A stretch of 64,000 nucleotides of DNA, from positions 39,292 through 103,291 of the forward strand of contig QBLS01000015.1 in assembly GCA_003249015.1 (NCBI GenBank), read 5' to 3'. The notes beneath the pieces are model-generated. The model was not told where the DNA came from, ran no database searches, and saw only the letters and a list, made by a program, of their open reading frames with translations. Positions 1 to 10,194 of this stretch are shown here, in pieces. This DNA is from Pseudanabaena sp. GTDB lineage: Bacteria > Cyanobacteriota > Cyanobacteriia > Pseudanabaenales > Pseudanabaenaceae. The translations under genes were made by a program, and so were the position numbers. The first letter of the stretch is position 1. Each line of letters begins with the position of its first letter.

Positions 1-168
1 ATGTTCATCAAGGTATTCAAGGAATCTTCCATAAGCAATGCGCGTATTTGCTGCATTTACAGTGGGACGGCTAGGAACGGGACGAGCCGATAGTGTCTGC
101 CATCCAAAAAAGCCGATAATCGCTATGGGTAGTAACCATAGCAAGGCGTTTCTCCAAGAGGATTTCAT
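1..168 (-). CDS. ftsH: FtsH protease, N-terminal fragment (cut by window edge)
   Basis: Only the first 56 codons are present. The ATG lies at 168-166 on the minus strand and the frame runs open to the window edge. The product begins MKSSWRNALLWLLP, has one hydrophobic segment at about residues 8-24, then a Ser/Pro-rich stretch and a YGRFLEYLDE motif. This matches the N-terminus of cyanobacterial FtsH, a membrane-bound AAA+ zinc protease of the thylakoid that degrades damaged photosystem II D1 protein. The ATPase and protease domains lie outside the window, so the paralogue (FtsH2 type or another) cannot be fixed. The identification rests on remembered similarity of this short N-terminus. Confidence 0.82.
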   Translation of the reverse strand, partial: MKSSWRNALLWLLPIAIIGFFGWQTLSARPVPSRPTVNAANTRIAYGRFLEYLDEH

Positions 169-334
169 ATAGCAAAGAGCCTGATGTTCAAAATAACTTC
201 TTAACTAAACTTAACTTACCATGATCCTTAATCAATGGGATCGCGCGATCATAAATATCTACCCAAAGGAAAGATCGCACCGCCTTAGCTCAACCATTTT
301 CCCTCTGTGGCTGTGAATTTAGTCTTGTCAGGCT

Positions 335-391
335 CCAAAAACAAAAGACAAATGGCGGTGCTTCGCGCCGCCATTTGTCTTTTGTTTTTGG
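335..391. terminator. Long-armed hairpin downstream of the NADH dehydrogenase gene
   Basis: Two perfect 24-base arms (335-358 and 368-391) enclose a 9-base centre, TGCTTCGCG. The inner stem GGCGG/CCGCC and the CTTCGCG centre belong to the window-wide GCGAAGCGC hairpin family; the outer arms are specific to this locus. It starts 10 bases past the NADH dehydrogenase stop codon and probably ends that transcript before ftsH. Confidence 0.75.
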
Positions 392-400
392 ATTGCAATA

Positions 401-1777
401 TTAAGCGACTTCGGCTACTTCTCTAACTTTAGTCGGTAAACTTTCAGCACGCATTCCTTCCATTTCTTCGAGAACCTGTAAGTACTTGCCTGTAATCAAT
501 CTCGCGCCACGGCGATGGGTGAAATAGTTCCATCCCCACTGAATCATTACAAGGAGTTTATTATCAAATTCAATCAGATAATAGACATGAACAAATGTCC
601 AGATAAACCATGCTAACCAACCTTTGAGACGGATAAACTTGAAGTCTACCACCGCTTCATGACGACCAATTACAGCAAGACTTCCAAAATCCCAATACTT
701 AAATTTTGCAGGTTCCTTTTGCTGTATCTTGGCTTCGATGTGGTGCGCGACATATTCACCCTGCTGCATAGCAACGGGCGCAACTCCCGGAAGAGGTCGA
801 TCGCCTTGATGGGGATAGTTCGCCAAGTCACCAATCACAAATACATTAGGATAATTGGCGATCGATAGATCAGGCTGAACAACTACGCGACCAACGCGAT
901 CTAGTTCGGCATTCAGGCGATCGCCTAATACTTGACCCATCGGTGAAGCCTTGACACCTGCTGCCCAAAGGATTGTTTGAGCTTGAATTTGTTCAACTTT
1001 CTCACCAGATTTAAATGTAACAACATGATCCTCAATGTTCGTGACCATTGCGTTAGTTTTGACTTCCACCCCAAGTTTTAGTAAGGATTCCTTTGCAGTG
1101 GCGGAGAGGTCAGCATGGTAAGGCGGCAATACGCGATCAGTTCCTTCTACCAAGATAATTCGCGCCTTTCTGGTGTCAATGTTAGTAAACTCATCACTTA
1201 AAGTGCGATGAGCAAGTTCCGCAAGCGTTCCCGCAAGTTCCACGCCCGTTGGTCCTCCGCCAATGACTACGAAGTTCATCAGAGCTTCTTTAAATTTGAG
1301 ATCATTGGTCTTTTCGGCTGCCTCAAAGGCGCTGAGAATACGGCGGCGTATATTAATTGCATCTTCAATGGTTTTTAAACCAGGAGCTTGTTCTGACCAT
1401 TGATCGTTACCAAAATAATGATGACTGACTCCAGTTGCCACTATTAGAGAGTCATAGCTTACGTCTAGGTGATTTTTTAGCTTAACTACCTGTGCTTGAG
1501 GGTCAATATCTAGTACTTCGCCCATAATCACGCTGGTATTTTTGTTGTCGGCGAGGACAGATCGCAGTGGTGAGGCGATGTCGGCGGGGGAGAGGCTACC
1601 TGTGGCGACTTGGTAAAGTAAGGGCTGGAAGAGGTGAAAATTACGTTTGTCGATGAGTGTGACTTTGAGGGGGATTTTTGATTTGCCTAGATTTTGGGCA
1701 GCGTATAGTCCGCCGAAACCACCACCAATAATAACAACATGATGGGGTGCGCTTTCATTGTGAGTACTTAGAGACAT
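401..1777 (-). CDS. Type II NADH dehydrogenase (NDH-2), FAD-dependent
   Basis: 458-residue pyridine-nucleotide-disulfide oxidoreductase. The first Rossmann motif, VVIIGGGFGG (about residues 14-23), binds FAD and a second, FVVIGGGPTG (about 168-177), binds NAD(P)H. The conserved VFVIGD near residue 315 closes the FAD site. A hydrophobic C-terminal stretch (about 385-415, WLAWFIWTFVHVYYLIEF) fits the membrane anchor of NDH-2. Length and motif order match cyanobacterial Ndb proteins, single-subunit non-proton-pumping NAD(P)H:plastoquinone reductases thought to act in redox sensing. It is transcribed in the same direction as the atp operon but separated from it by 373 bases and a terminator, so it probably has its own promoter. 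NdbA, NdbB or NdbC cannot be assigned by reading alone. Confidence 0.9.
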   Translation of the reverse strand: MSLSTHNESAPHHVVIIGGGFGGLYAAQNLGKSKIPLKVTLIDKRNFHLFQPLLYQVATGSLSPADIASPLRSVLADNKNTSVIMGEVLDIDPQAQVVKLKNHLDVSYDSLIVATGVSHHYFGNDQWSEQAPGLKTIEDAINIRRRILSAFEAAEKTNDLKFKEALMNFVVIGGGPTGVELAGTLAELAHRTLSDEFTNIDTRKARIILVEGTDRVLPPYHADLSATAKESLLKLGVEVKTNAMVTNIEDHVVTFKSGEKVEQIQAQTILWAAGVKASPMGQVLGDRLNAELDRVGRVVVQPDLSIANYPNVFVIGDLANYPHQGDRPLPGVAPVAMQQGEYVAHHIEAKIQQKEPAKFKYWDFGSLAVIGRHEAVVDFKFIRLKGWLAWFIWTFVHVYYLIEFDNKLLVMIQWGWNYFTHRRGARLITGKYLQVLEEMEGMRAESLPTKVREVAEVA

Positions 1778-2042
1778 GGCAAGTTTTTAAGTTAAGTATG
1801 ATGCTTTTGCTGGTGGCATCTTTAAAAAATTATTATATATGTAAATAAAAATATCTTTTTGTAAGTATCAAATGGATCTGGTAGCCAGAGCATTAACAAA
1901 GAGCAAATTTAACTGCATACTGGCGATCGCTAGGTATCTATCCTGATGAGAACTGAATCTTGATTTGAAAAAACTTACTAGGCTTGGGTTTTAACTGACA
2001 AAATTGTCATGCCAAATAAAAAAAATCTTGCTGAGTTTGATA

Positions 2043-2082
2043 GTCAATTCACAAAATTGTTGTAACAATTTTGTGAATTGAC
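2043..2082. repeat. GTCAATTCACAA-family palindrome
   Basis: Perfect 19-base arms starting GTCAATTCACAAAATTGTT, with a 2-base loop. The same arm sequence recurs at 55813-55881, so this is a dispersed repeat and not simply a local terminator. It lies in the 373-base gap between the NADH dehydrogenase start and the end of atpA. The rest of that gap (about 1778-2040) is AT-rich, with no further gene or RNA recognised. Confidence 0.7.
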
Positions 2083-2100
2083 ATTAATAGAAATATTCAA

Positions 2101-2134
2101 AATAAAAAGGAGGGCATACGCCCTCCTTTTTATT
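2101..2134 (-). terminator. Terminator of the atp operon
   Basis: Perfect 15-base arms, AATAAAAAGGAGGGC and its complement, around a 4-base loop. A GC-rich inner stem flanked by A/T tracts makes a classic intrinsic terminator, working in either direction. It lies 17 bases past the atpA stop codon, which shows that the operon ends after atpA. Confidence 0.85.
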
Positions 2135-2150
2135 TGTTTAAGTTGAAGTT

Positions 2151-3677
<1,527 letters not shown>

Positions 3678-3724
3678 TTACCAATTATCAGCGATCGATT
3701 TATTTTTAATATTGTTGGGGGGAA

Positions 3725-3752
3725 GCTATTAGCTGTTGGCTATTAGCTGTTG
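3725..3752. repeat. Heptamer tandem repeat (GCTATTA/GCTGTTG)
   Basis: Four consecutive 7-base units alternate GCTATTA and GCTGTTG. It lies in the atpD-atpA spacer, about 55 bases before the atpA start. The same heptamers form a seven-unit array at 63541-63589. Short tandemly repeated heptamers (STRR) are known from cyanobacteria. Confidence 0.75.
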
Positions 3753-3804
3753 GTAATCGGTGAGATTGGTAATTAATTTAGTAATTACTTTTTCCCTTTA
3801 CCTT

Positions 3805-4362
3805 CTATACGCCTGCGGTTAGGCTGCTCTTTAAGCGGCGAAGCTGTCCACGAATGCTGGCATCAACTACTTGAGAGCCAACCTTGATGATTACACCGCC
3901 GATCAAATCGGGGTTGATGGTTACAGCAAGTTCAACACTTTTTGCTTTAGTCATAGCTTTGACGCGATCGCGAAGGCTGTCTTCTTGATCTCTGCTTAAT
4001 TTCAAAGCAGTTGTGATTTCTGCAAGAGAAACTTCATCAATCACGCGCAATAGAGCTTTAAATTCATCAATGATTGCGCTCAAAAAAGCAATCCGTTTGC
4101 GATCAACTAGCAGCAACAAAAAGCTCTTGGTAACAGCATTAACCTGAGAACCAAATACACTTTCAATCACACCTTTTTTGACATTTGCACCAACTAAAGG
4201 ATTTGCAAATAGTTGGCTTAGATCAACTGAATCCGTAAGAATGTCGCCAATCATGCGAACATCTTTGGCGATCGCATCAAGATTATCTTGCTCTTGAGCC
4301 AAGGACATCAGTGCTTCAGCATAGGGAGAAACTACCGCTTGACTAACAGAATTAGATTTCAT
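3805..4362 (-). CDS. atpD: ATP synthase F1 subunit delta
   Basis: 185 residues of the OSCP/delta family: an N-terminal helical bundle (VVSPYAEALMSLAQEQ, about residues 10-25) and a C-terminal domain ending in the conserved LIGGVIIKVGSQVVDASIRGQL (split here by position only, about 153-174). It links F1 to the peripheral stalk made of b and b'. The symbol follows cyanobacterial usage (atpD = delta); in E. coli naming it is atpH. The gene sits 8 bases downstream of atpF in the same operon, so the two are very likely co-translated. Confidence 0.95.
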   Translation of the reverse strand: MKSNSVSQAVVSPYAEALMSLAQEQDNLDAIAKDVRMIGDILTDSVDLSQLFANPLVGANVKKGVIESVFGSQVNAVTKSFLLLLVDRKRIAFLSAIIDEFKALLRVIDEVSLAEITTALKLSRDQEDSLRDRVKAMTKAKSVELAVTINPDLIGGVIIKVGSQVVDASIRGQLRRLKSSLTAGV

Positions 4363-4370
4363 GTTTTCTC

Positions 4371-4904
4371 CTAGTCAGAACTCAAAAGGGCAATGCTACG
4401 GTCTATCAATTCCGATTGAACAGACTCGCTCAAACCACGATCAAAATAAGCTTGAACGCTAGCTAGAGATTTTTCAGCAACCTGCTGACGTAACTGAATG
4501 ATCACGCGCTCCTGTTCGGTAACAATTTCTTGTTCGGCAGCTTCGCGCAATCTAGCAATATCAGCGTCAACGGTAGCGAGTATGGAGTCAGCAGCTTTTT
4601 GGGCATCTGCTTCGGCTTGCTTACGCAAGTTTGCAGCTTCAACTTGGGCTTGAGCTAATTTTTCTTGCTGTAGGGCTAACTTATCATTTGCTTCCTTCTG
4701 GCGCTTTTCGGCTTCAGCGATCGCCGACTGGATTGACTCCAATCTTGCTGAAAGAATTTTGCCTAAGAATCCGCGACCTGCGTAAATTAAAAGCCCTAAA
4801 ACGATCACTATATTGATTAGGTTAGTTTCCAGAATATTGGAATTAATTCCAAACCCTGAATGTTCAACCGCTTCACTTGCTAGTAGGACAAAATTTCTAA
4901 TCAT
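4371..4904 (-). CDS. atpF: ATP synthase F0 subunit b
   Basis: 177 residues. One membrane helix near residues 27-45 (INIVIVLGLLIYAGRGFLG) is followed by a long charged coiled coil rich in Glu, Lys, Gln and Ala. The N-terminal GFGINSNILETNLIN resembles cyanobacterial subunit b. It pairs with the b' subunit encoded just upstream to form the peripheral stalk. Gene order and the separate b' gene are typical of photosynthetic bacteria and chloroplasts. Confidence 0.95.
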   Translation of the reverse strand: MIRNFVLLASEAVEHSGFGINSNILETNLINIVIVLGLLIYAGRGFLGKILSARLESIQSAIAEAEKRQKEANDKLALQQEKLAQAQVEAANLRKQAEADAQKAADSILATVDADIARLREAAEQEIVTEQERVIIQLRQQVAEKSLASVQAYFDRGLSESVQSELIDRSIALLSSD

Positions 4905-4969
4905 AAAGGTTACTTCTATTACTCAATACCAGCCAGAGTCCAGATAGAAATTATCTGGTAATGTCAAAA

Positions 4970-5467
4970 CTAGGCATTGACTAAATTGCCCAGTAGTTTT
5001 TCTAGAACTTGGCGACTGAGTGATTCAACTTCCGCATCTAGAGATGCTGCAGCGTCTTGCTTTTGCTTTTCGATTTCCGCCTTAGCGCTGGCAACTTTTG
5101 CCTGAGCCTCAGCGATCGCTGCATCAATTCTTTCATTGCGAATTTTGTTCGCCTCAGATTGAGCAGTGGTCAAGGTGTTTTGAGTAGCTTTACGAGCGGC
5201 AGATAATTCTTGCTCGTATTCTTTAATCACTAACTCAACCTTTTCGAGACGCTCCTTTGAGCCGATAATCCTCTCTCTAACGTAATCATCACGATCATCA
5301 ATCGCTTTAGTTAGAGGCTTAAAGAAAATAACATTGAGAAGAGCTACAAAAACAACGAACTGCACTGCCATAATTGGAAGTGTGGCATTGATATCAAACA
5401 AGCCGCCCTTATGCTCCGCTGCTTCAACAGCAAGAAGAACAGTTGAGAAAAGATTCCAAGTTGTCAT
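4970..5467 (-). CDS. atpG: ATP synthase F0 subunit b'
   Basis: 165 residues. The sequence GGLFDINATLPIMAVQF followed by a hydrophobic helix and FFKPLTKAIDDRDDYV is diagnostic for the b' form, the second, diverged peripheral-stalk subunit of photosynthetic organisms. The remainder is a coiled coil. The symbol follows cyanobacterial usage (atpG = b'), which must not be confused with E. coli atpG (gamma). It lies between atpH and atpF in the standard cyanobacterial order. Confidence 0.95.
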   Translation of the reverse strand: MTTWNLFSTVLLAVEAAEHKGGLFDINATLPIMAVQFVVFVALLNVIFFKPLTKAIDDRDDYVRERIIGSKERLEKVELVIKEYEQELSAARKATQNTLTTAQSEANKIRNERIDAAIAEAQAKVASAKAEIEKQKQDAAASLDAEVESLSRQVLEKLLGNLVNA

Positions 5468-5529
5468 AGTTATATTGGTTTAACAAGGGGCTTAAGCCCC
5501 TTGTCTATATTCTTGTAGAATCAAAATGC

Positions 5530-5838
<309 letters not shown>

Positions 5839-5892
5839 TTAAATCTGTGAGTCAAATCTGGGATTCAAAGATGAGATTTAGTTTGAACAAAC

Positions 5893-6654
5893 TTAATGCT
5901 CATGCCCTTCATCACCATGTCCTTCCATTGCTTCGCCGATGTAGGAGGCTGCCAATGTCGAAAAAATTAAGGCTTGAATGGCGCTAGTAAATAGACCAAG
6001 AACCATCAAAGGCAGAGGCACAAACAGAGGCACAAGAAGAACCATAACCCCTACAACTAGCTCGTCTGCAAGGATATTTCCAAAAAGACGGAAGCTTAGG
6101 GAAAGAGGCTTAGTGAAATCTTCAAGCACCCACAGTGGAAGTAGGAAGGGAGAGGCTTGGACATATCTTGTAAAATATTCCAAACCACGCTTGCTCAATC
6201 CAGCATAAAAGTAGGATAAGGAGACTAGCAACGCTAGAGCGATCGTGGTGTTGACATCACCTGTTGGGGCAGCAAGCTCACCTTCAGGCAATTCAATCAA
6301 TTTCCAAGGTACTAACGCTCCCAACCAATTTGACGCAAAGATAAACAAGAATAGACTACCAACAAATGGCACCCATTCTCGATAATGCTTTTCGCCAATT
6401 TGGTCTTTAGCAATACCCTGAACATACTCCAGAGCGTACTCCATAAAGTTTTGGAAGCCTGCGGGAACAAGTTGGTCAGATTTGGCAGTGCTAGATCCGA
6501 TGAGAGCCGCAATGAGAACTGCGCCCATGACGATCCAGCTCACGATTAATACTTGACCATGTACCGCTAGGTTTCCGAACTGCCAATAGAAGTGCTTGCC
6601 AACTTCAAGTGCAGCAAGATTGGTTTGATAGCTAGAGAATACTGAATCGATCAT
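5893..6654 (-). CDS. atpI: ATP synthase F0 subunit a
   Basis: 253 residues, polytopic, about five or six membrane segments. The motif [19 protein letters not shown] (near residue 190) holds the essential arginine that faces the c-ring glutamate. The C-terminal segment, [19 protein letters not shown], matches cyanobacterial and chloroplast subunit a, and a His-rich tail (GHGDEGHEH) follows. It forms the proton half-channels. It lies after atp1 and before atpH in the operon. The symbol atpI is the cyanobacterial and plastid name; E. coli calls it atpB. Confidence 0.97.
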   Translation of the reverse strand: MIDSVFSSYQTNLAALEVGKHFYWQFGNLAVHGQVLIVSWIVMGAVLIAALIGSSTAKSDQLVPAGFQNFMEYALEYVQGIAKDQIGEKHYREWVPFVGSLFLFIFASNWLGALVPWKLIELPEGELAAPTGDVNTTIALALLVSLSYFYAGLSKRGLEYFTRYVQASPFLLPLWVLEDFTKPLSLSFRLFGNILADELVVGVMVLLVPLFVPLPLMVLGLFTSAIQALIFSTLAASYIGEAMEGHGDEGHEH

Positions 6655-6707
6655 GTTCGATGTGTTACAACCTGTGAGGTCAAATCAGCAAGAATGGACT
6701 CTATCAC

Positions 6708-7139
6708 TTAAGTTCGGCTCAAATCTTGAGCAATGATCGCTAACACTGCCGCTTTATAAGTCATAAAGCCTAAAAAAGCTGGCAATATCTCCAGTTGATC
6801 CGATTTGGCAGCGATCGCCATTAACAGGACAAATAAACCAAGTCGTGCAAAACCTAGGCGATTGGACTCACCGCCTAACTTATCTACACTCTTAGTTAGC
6901 ATCCTGAAATAGACTAAGCCAACCAAAGCCCCAACGCCATAACTAAGTGAGATGTGCCACCCGTAATTAATCCAAACCACCAGAGTAATAACAACTCCAG
7001 CAATAATGGTAAAGACTACCAGCTTATATTTCAGACGGTTATATTCCTCCATGCTGTCAGCAAGCTGTTGGCTTGTCATCGGCGGAGTTGGGACAACTGT
7101 CTGTAAGACTGTATTGCTTTTCGCGGGAATGATCTTCAC
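6708..7139 (-). CDS. atp1: ATP synthase accessory protein Atp1/AtpI-like
   Basis: 143 residues with about four hydrophobic segments (roughly 40-57, 64-82, 102-116 and 121-137) after a polar N-terminus. Its position as first gene of the F0F1 operon and its size match the small membrane protein called Atp1 in cyanobacteria (AtpI/UncI family), which assists c-ring assembly or Mg2+ supply rather than being a stoichiometric subunit. The start is the ATG (MKIIPAKSN) nearest to the probable promoter region. The identification leans on context as well as the topology. Confidence 0.85.
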   Translation of the reverse strand: MKIIPAKSNTVLQTVVPTPPMTSQQLADSMEEYNRLKYKLVVFTIIAGVVITLVVWINYGWHISLSYGVGALVGLVYFRMLTKSVDKLGGESNRLGFARLGLFVLLMAIAAKSDQLEILPAFLGFMTYKAAVLAIIAQDLSRT

Positions 7140-7359
7140 TGTTAACTTTGGAGTATTTTTTTAGCGAAATTTACTGGTTTTTGCGCGATTTAAGTGAAGA
7201 AGAGACATTAATAATAGTGACTGAAAAGTAACTAAAATAGACATCTAAAAACTTGGATGTAGCTTCCTACACCGTTGTTAAGCATATCACGCAAGATGTC
7301 ACATTTGCTTTACAAGTATTTATAACTAGTGGTTCTTTCAATGCTGTGTCAACTTTGTT

Positions 7360-7394
7360 ATAGATAAGGCGGTGCGAAGCACCGCCTTATCTAT
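7360..7394. repeat. GCGAAGC-family hairpin
   Basis: Sixteen-base perfect arms (ATAGATAAGGCGGTGC and its complement) around the 3-base loop GAA. The inner GGTGC-GAA-GCACC is the shared family centre. Unusually it lies in a divergent promoter region, not at a gene end. Confidence 0.75.
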
Positions 7395-7477
7395 GTGAAT
7401 AATTTTCTGCTTTTGCTTGGACACAATCTGGATAGATACTTCGTCTGTCTTGGGGTGTTACTATATCAAAAAGTTTC

Positions 7478-7555
7478 AGATAAATACTTAATAAAGTTTT
7501 TAACAGTCTCATGATGAGGCGCTGAAAAAGTTTTAAGTTCTCTAAGTATTTATCT
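7478..7555. promoter_or_regulatory. Inverted repeat upstream of the secreted-protein gene
   Basis: Thirteen-base perfect arms, AGATAAATACTTA (7478-7490) and its complement (7543-7555), 52 bases apart. Between them is a smaller palindrome, CTCATGATGAG (7508-7518). It ends 41 bases before the start codon at 7597 and could fold as a leader structure or bind a dimeric regulator. No function is assigned. Confidence 0.4.
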
Positions 7556-7596
7556 AAATTTCATTAACTCTTGCGAGCATCCAGAACTTGTAACCT

Positions 7597-8217
7597 ATGT
7601 CCACATCTTTTGCCAAGCCTTGCCTCTTCCAGACTGCCTTAATTTCGCCTGTGTCAGTGTTTGCATCTGTGGTGACTTGCCTATCTTTAAGCGCGATCGC
7701 GCCCAACTTAGTTGCAGCTCAGCCAACGCCAGCCCAACCTGCTACACCAAACCAACCTCAGCCTCTAGAGACAACTAAGCCAAATTCTCTTGAGAATAGT
7801 GTATTTAGCATTTCAGGTGGACAGCGCTTGATGTCGGAATCAATGACAGCTATCGGTCAGCAAAATTACGACTTAGCTGTAACGAAGTTGCAAGATGCCC
7901 GACAAGTATTTAATCAATTATCAAATTTTTATCAAGAGTTAACTGCTAGTTTTTCAGGGATTGACAATCGTATTTCTGATAGTCACCGTCGCAAGGCTCT
8001 GCAGTCAGCTCAGTTACGAGATGAGGCTACCTATCAATTGGCGGTAGTTTATCGGGCTAAAAATCAACCAGAGCTAGCGGTTCCTCTGTTAGTTCAACTG
8101 ATTCGCAGCCAAGCACCAACCCGCGATTTGGGGCAACAGGCTTACCAGCAGCTATTTGAGCTTGGTTTTGTTGATACAGCATTTGTACGTCCTAGCGCAT
8201 CTGCACCTAAGCCTTAG
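7597..8217 (+). CDS. Secreted or periplasmic helical protein of unknown function
   Basis: 206 residues. A hydrophobic stretch at about 15-40, ending VAAQP, looks like a signal peptide, followed by a Pro/Gln/Thr-rich linker (about 41-65). The rest is predicted helical: MSESMTAIGQQNYDLAVTKL and DEATYQLAVVYRAKNQPELA have the small-large pattern of TPR helices, so one or two degenerate TPR-like repeats are likely. No enzyme motif is visible. It converges with the subtilase gene, and the two share a terminator. I do not recognise a named family; similar small TPR-like exported proteins occur in many cyanobacteria. Confidence 0.8.
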   Translation: MSTSFAKPCLFQTALISPVSVFASVVTCLSLSAIAPNLVAAQPTPAQPATPNQPQPLETTKPNSLENSVFSISGGQRLMSESMTAIGQQNYDLAVTKLQDARQVFNQLSNFYQELTASFSGIDNRISDSHRRKALQSAQLRDEATYQLAVVYRAKNQPELAVPLLVQLIRSQAPTRDLGQQAYQQLFELGFVDTAFVRPSASAPKP

Positions 8218-8220
8218 AAC

Positions 8221-8251
8221 TTTGAGGCATAGGCGGAGACTATGCCTCAAA
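8221..8251. terminator. Shared bidirectional terminator-like hairpin
   Basis: Perfect 12-base arms TTTGAGGCATAG and complement with a 7-base loop, occupying almost all of the 37-base gap between two convergent stop codons. It probably serves both genes. Confidence 0.7.
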
Positions 8252-8254
8252 GCT

Positions 8255-9901
8255 TTATCCCATTGTCCACCAAGCTATTCCGTAACGTTGGCTTGGTTTG
8301 TTTTTTTGGGGGGATTTGAATACTACTCTGAGTTTATACTTGCCAGTAGTGGGTATTTTAATGAAAATATGCTGTAGGTTATCCACCTTGCTAACTGATG
8401 ACCATACACTTTGAGAAGTAGCGTTGTCTTGCGATCGCATTAAGTACATCTCGATATTATTAAAGCCTTCATCGCGAAAGTCTTCGCCAATGTCAAATAA
8501 GCCATTACCATTTTTGTCATTGAGAGTGACCTGCCGATCCCATGTTAAGGTGGCGGCGATAAAGCTATCAACAGTTAAAGGCTGTTTAAAAACATATTCT
8601 TGATATTGATCAACATCAATATTGTTTGTGTCCCATCCCATCGCAGAGACATTCCCTGCAGGCTGCTGACCTGCTTGGTACTGTTGAAAAGCTCTATAGG
8701 CATTGAGTTGTCCTGCTCCAAGATTGCGGCTGAGTGGGATCTCTCGACTGGGGTAAGCTTCTGAATCTAACCAAGTTTTGCCAAAGGTATCAAGAATTGT
8801 CCTAGACATTCCCAGAGCCTTGCCATCGCCACGATCTTGAATCTTGTCTGCTGAATTGATTAGGACTGCCTTGATTACTTCATGGCGACGTGCGGCAACG
8901 TCCCACTGCCCGTTGGCTATCTGGCGATTGGCATATTCGTGAAGTAGGGCGATCGCCCCGACTACATGGGGGGCTGCAAAACTAGAACCACTAGCATTTT
9001 TAAATTTGCTTTGGAGGGTAGGCAGTTTTAAGTTGTTGCCTGGAGCAAGTATGGCAAGCGATCGCCTGCCTTCGGTAGGGCTTTCTACTCCAGATGTCCA
9101 CTTGCCATCTTTGTTGAGATCGGTAAACATCTCTCCTTGATCAAATTTATCATTGCCATTGCGATCTAGGTAGGGTTCATCAATCAAATTGCCGCGATCT
9201 AACTGCCGATAGACACCTTCAAGCTCACGGGTAAAGCCAACGGTAAAACCGTTATATAGATCGGTAGGAATAGGAATACCACCTCTGCCCTGATTACCTG
9301 CGATTACGGGCAGAGTGTTGTGTGTGGAAGACAGCCAGTCAACGCAGAGGGTCAGCAGGGCTTTGCCATCTAGTTGTGGTTTGGGGCGTGGATCTTCACG
9401 AAGTAGTTCGCCAAAGCTAAAGTTGATGGCGCGAACAGTGCTGTTGTACTGACGAGCAATATGTTGGGCAGCGAGGCAGGCTTCAGGTTGTCCATCTTGG
9501 CGGCGCTGAGAATAAGCCGAAGAAAGTAATTTTGCCTCAGGCGCAATCCCAAGTTGAATCTTGTGCTGACTGATGATCACTGCCGCAACTTGGGCGGAAT
9601 GATCATCCACATTGCGGTTGGGAATGGCTTTACCGTCTCGAAAGAAAACTTCGTAGGGTTGGACGATCGCTTGATCTAGTCGCAACAGCTTATTGGCAAG
9701 CTTATCGATCGCGAAACGAATCGGACGACTCAGCTCAACTTGCCCAACGAATACATTTTTGCCTGTGAGATTGAAGGGTGGCTTTTGCAGAGTTCTCGCG
9801 TCAATGCCTTGGCGATCGCCTGATTTGCTGATCGCAAAGCATGGGGCGCTTACAGAAATTCCGATACAGACCCAAGCTGCGAACCAACCTAACCTACGCA
9901 T
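8255..9901 (-). CDS. S8-family (subtilisin-like) serine peptidase, exported
   Basis: 548 residues with a signal peptide (MRRLGWFAAWVCIG... to about residue 23). The subtilase core shows the His motif DDHSAQVAAV (His101), the oxyanion Asn in VIAGNQG, and the nucleophile motif GSSFAAPHVVGA (Ser307). The segment where the catalytic Asp is expected reads VFVGQVELSRP, with Glu instead of the usual D-T/S-G, so the catalytic triad may be altered. Two acidic loops, DRNGNDKFDQGE and DKNGNGLFDIGED, resemble EF-hand/dockerin calcium loops. The C-terminal 130 residues look like a beta-rich domain. It should act in the periplasm or outside the cell; the substrate is unknown. Confidence 0.88.
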   Translation of the reverse strand: MRRLGWFAAWVCIGISVSAPCFAISKSGDRQGIDARTLQKPPFNLTGKNVFVGQVELSRPIRFAIDKLANKLLRLDQAIVQPYEVFFRDGKAIPNRNVDDHSAQVAAVIISQHKIQLGIAPEAKLLSSAYSQRRQDGQPEACLAAQHIARQYNSTVRAINFSFGELLREDPRPKPQLDGKALLTLCVDWLSSTHNTLPVIAGNQGRGGIPIPTDLYNGFTVGFTRELEGVYRQLDRGNLIDEPYLDRNGNDKFDQGEMFTDLNKDGKWTSGVESPTEGRRSLAILAPGNNLKLPTLQSKFKNASGSSFAAPHVVGAIALLHEYANRQIANGQWDVAARRHEVIKAVLINSADKIQDRGDGKALGMSRTILDTFGKTWLDSEAYPSREIPLSRNLGAGQLNAYRAFQQYQAGQQPAGNVSAMGWDTNNIDVDQYQEYVFKQPLTVDSFIAATLTWDRQVTLNDKNGNGLFDIGEDFRDEGFNNIEMYLMRSQDNATSQSVWSSVSKVDNLQHIFIKIPTTGKYKLRVVFKSPQKNKPSQRYGIAWWTMG

Positions 9902-9991
9902 TTTCTTTTTATGCCTATAAAAAATTTTACAAAAATCTGTTAATACAATAGTAACAACTACTCTTTTAAGTCAGCAGACGCGATTACATAC

Positions 9992-10051
9992 AAAACCCAA
10001 GAACCTTTGGCTCATGAGCAGCGTGCCCCAAAGGTTTGAGTTCTGGGTTTT
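9992..10051. repeat. Imperfect hairpin with AAAACCCA termini
   Basis: The left arm AAAACCCAAGAACCTTTGG pairs with a right arm ending TTCTGGGTTTT, with a small bulge. The AAAACCCA.../...TGGGTTTT ends are shared with hairpins at 12340, 25516 and 63946. It lies in the 293-base gap between the divergent subtilase and yqgF-like genes, which holds no gene that I can see. Confidence 0.6.
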
Positions 10052-10194
10052 AGTCATGTCTAACTACTTAAAAGTTATACCAAGTTAATCAAGAGTGCTG
10101 CTCTTTGATTAAATCAAAAGCCCTTTCTGGGTTTTCTGTGCCTTCAGCATAGAAAATCCAAAGCCGCCAAAAACCATTAGATTAAGGAATCTCT

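Larger units (their letters stand above)
7140..7596. other. Divergent intergenic region upstream of the atp operon
   Basis: 457 bases between the divergently transcribed atp1 and a secreted-protein gene, so it should hold both promoters. It contains a GCGAAGC-family hairpin (7360-7394) and a separate long-range inverted repeat (7478-7555). No convincing small gene or RNA gene was found. Confidence 0.6.

Noticed and set aside
1860..2010. Small gene or tRNA in the atpA-NADH dehydrogenase gap
   Set aside because: Frames are short with no recognisable product, and no cloverleaf or T-loop consensus is seen.
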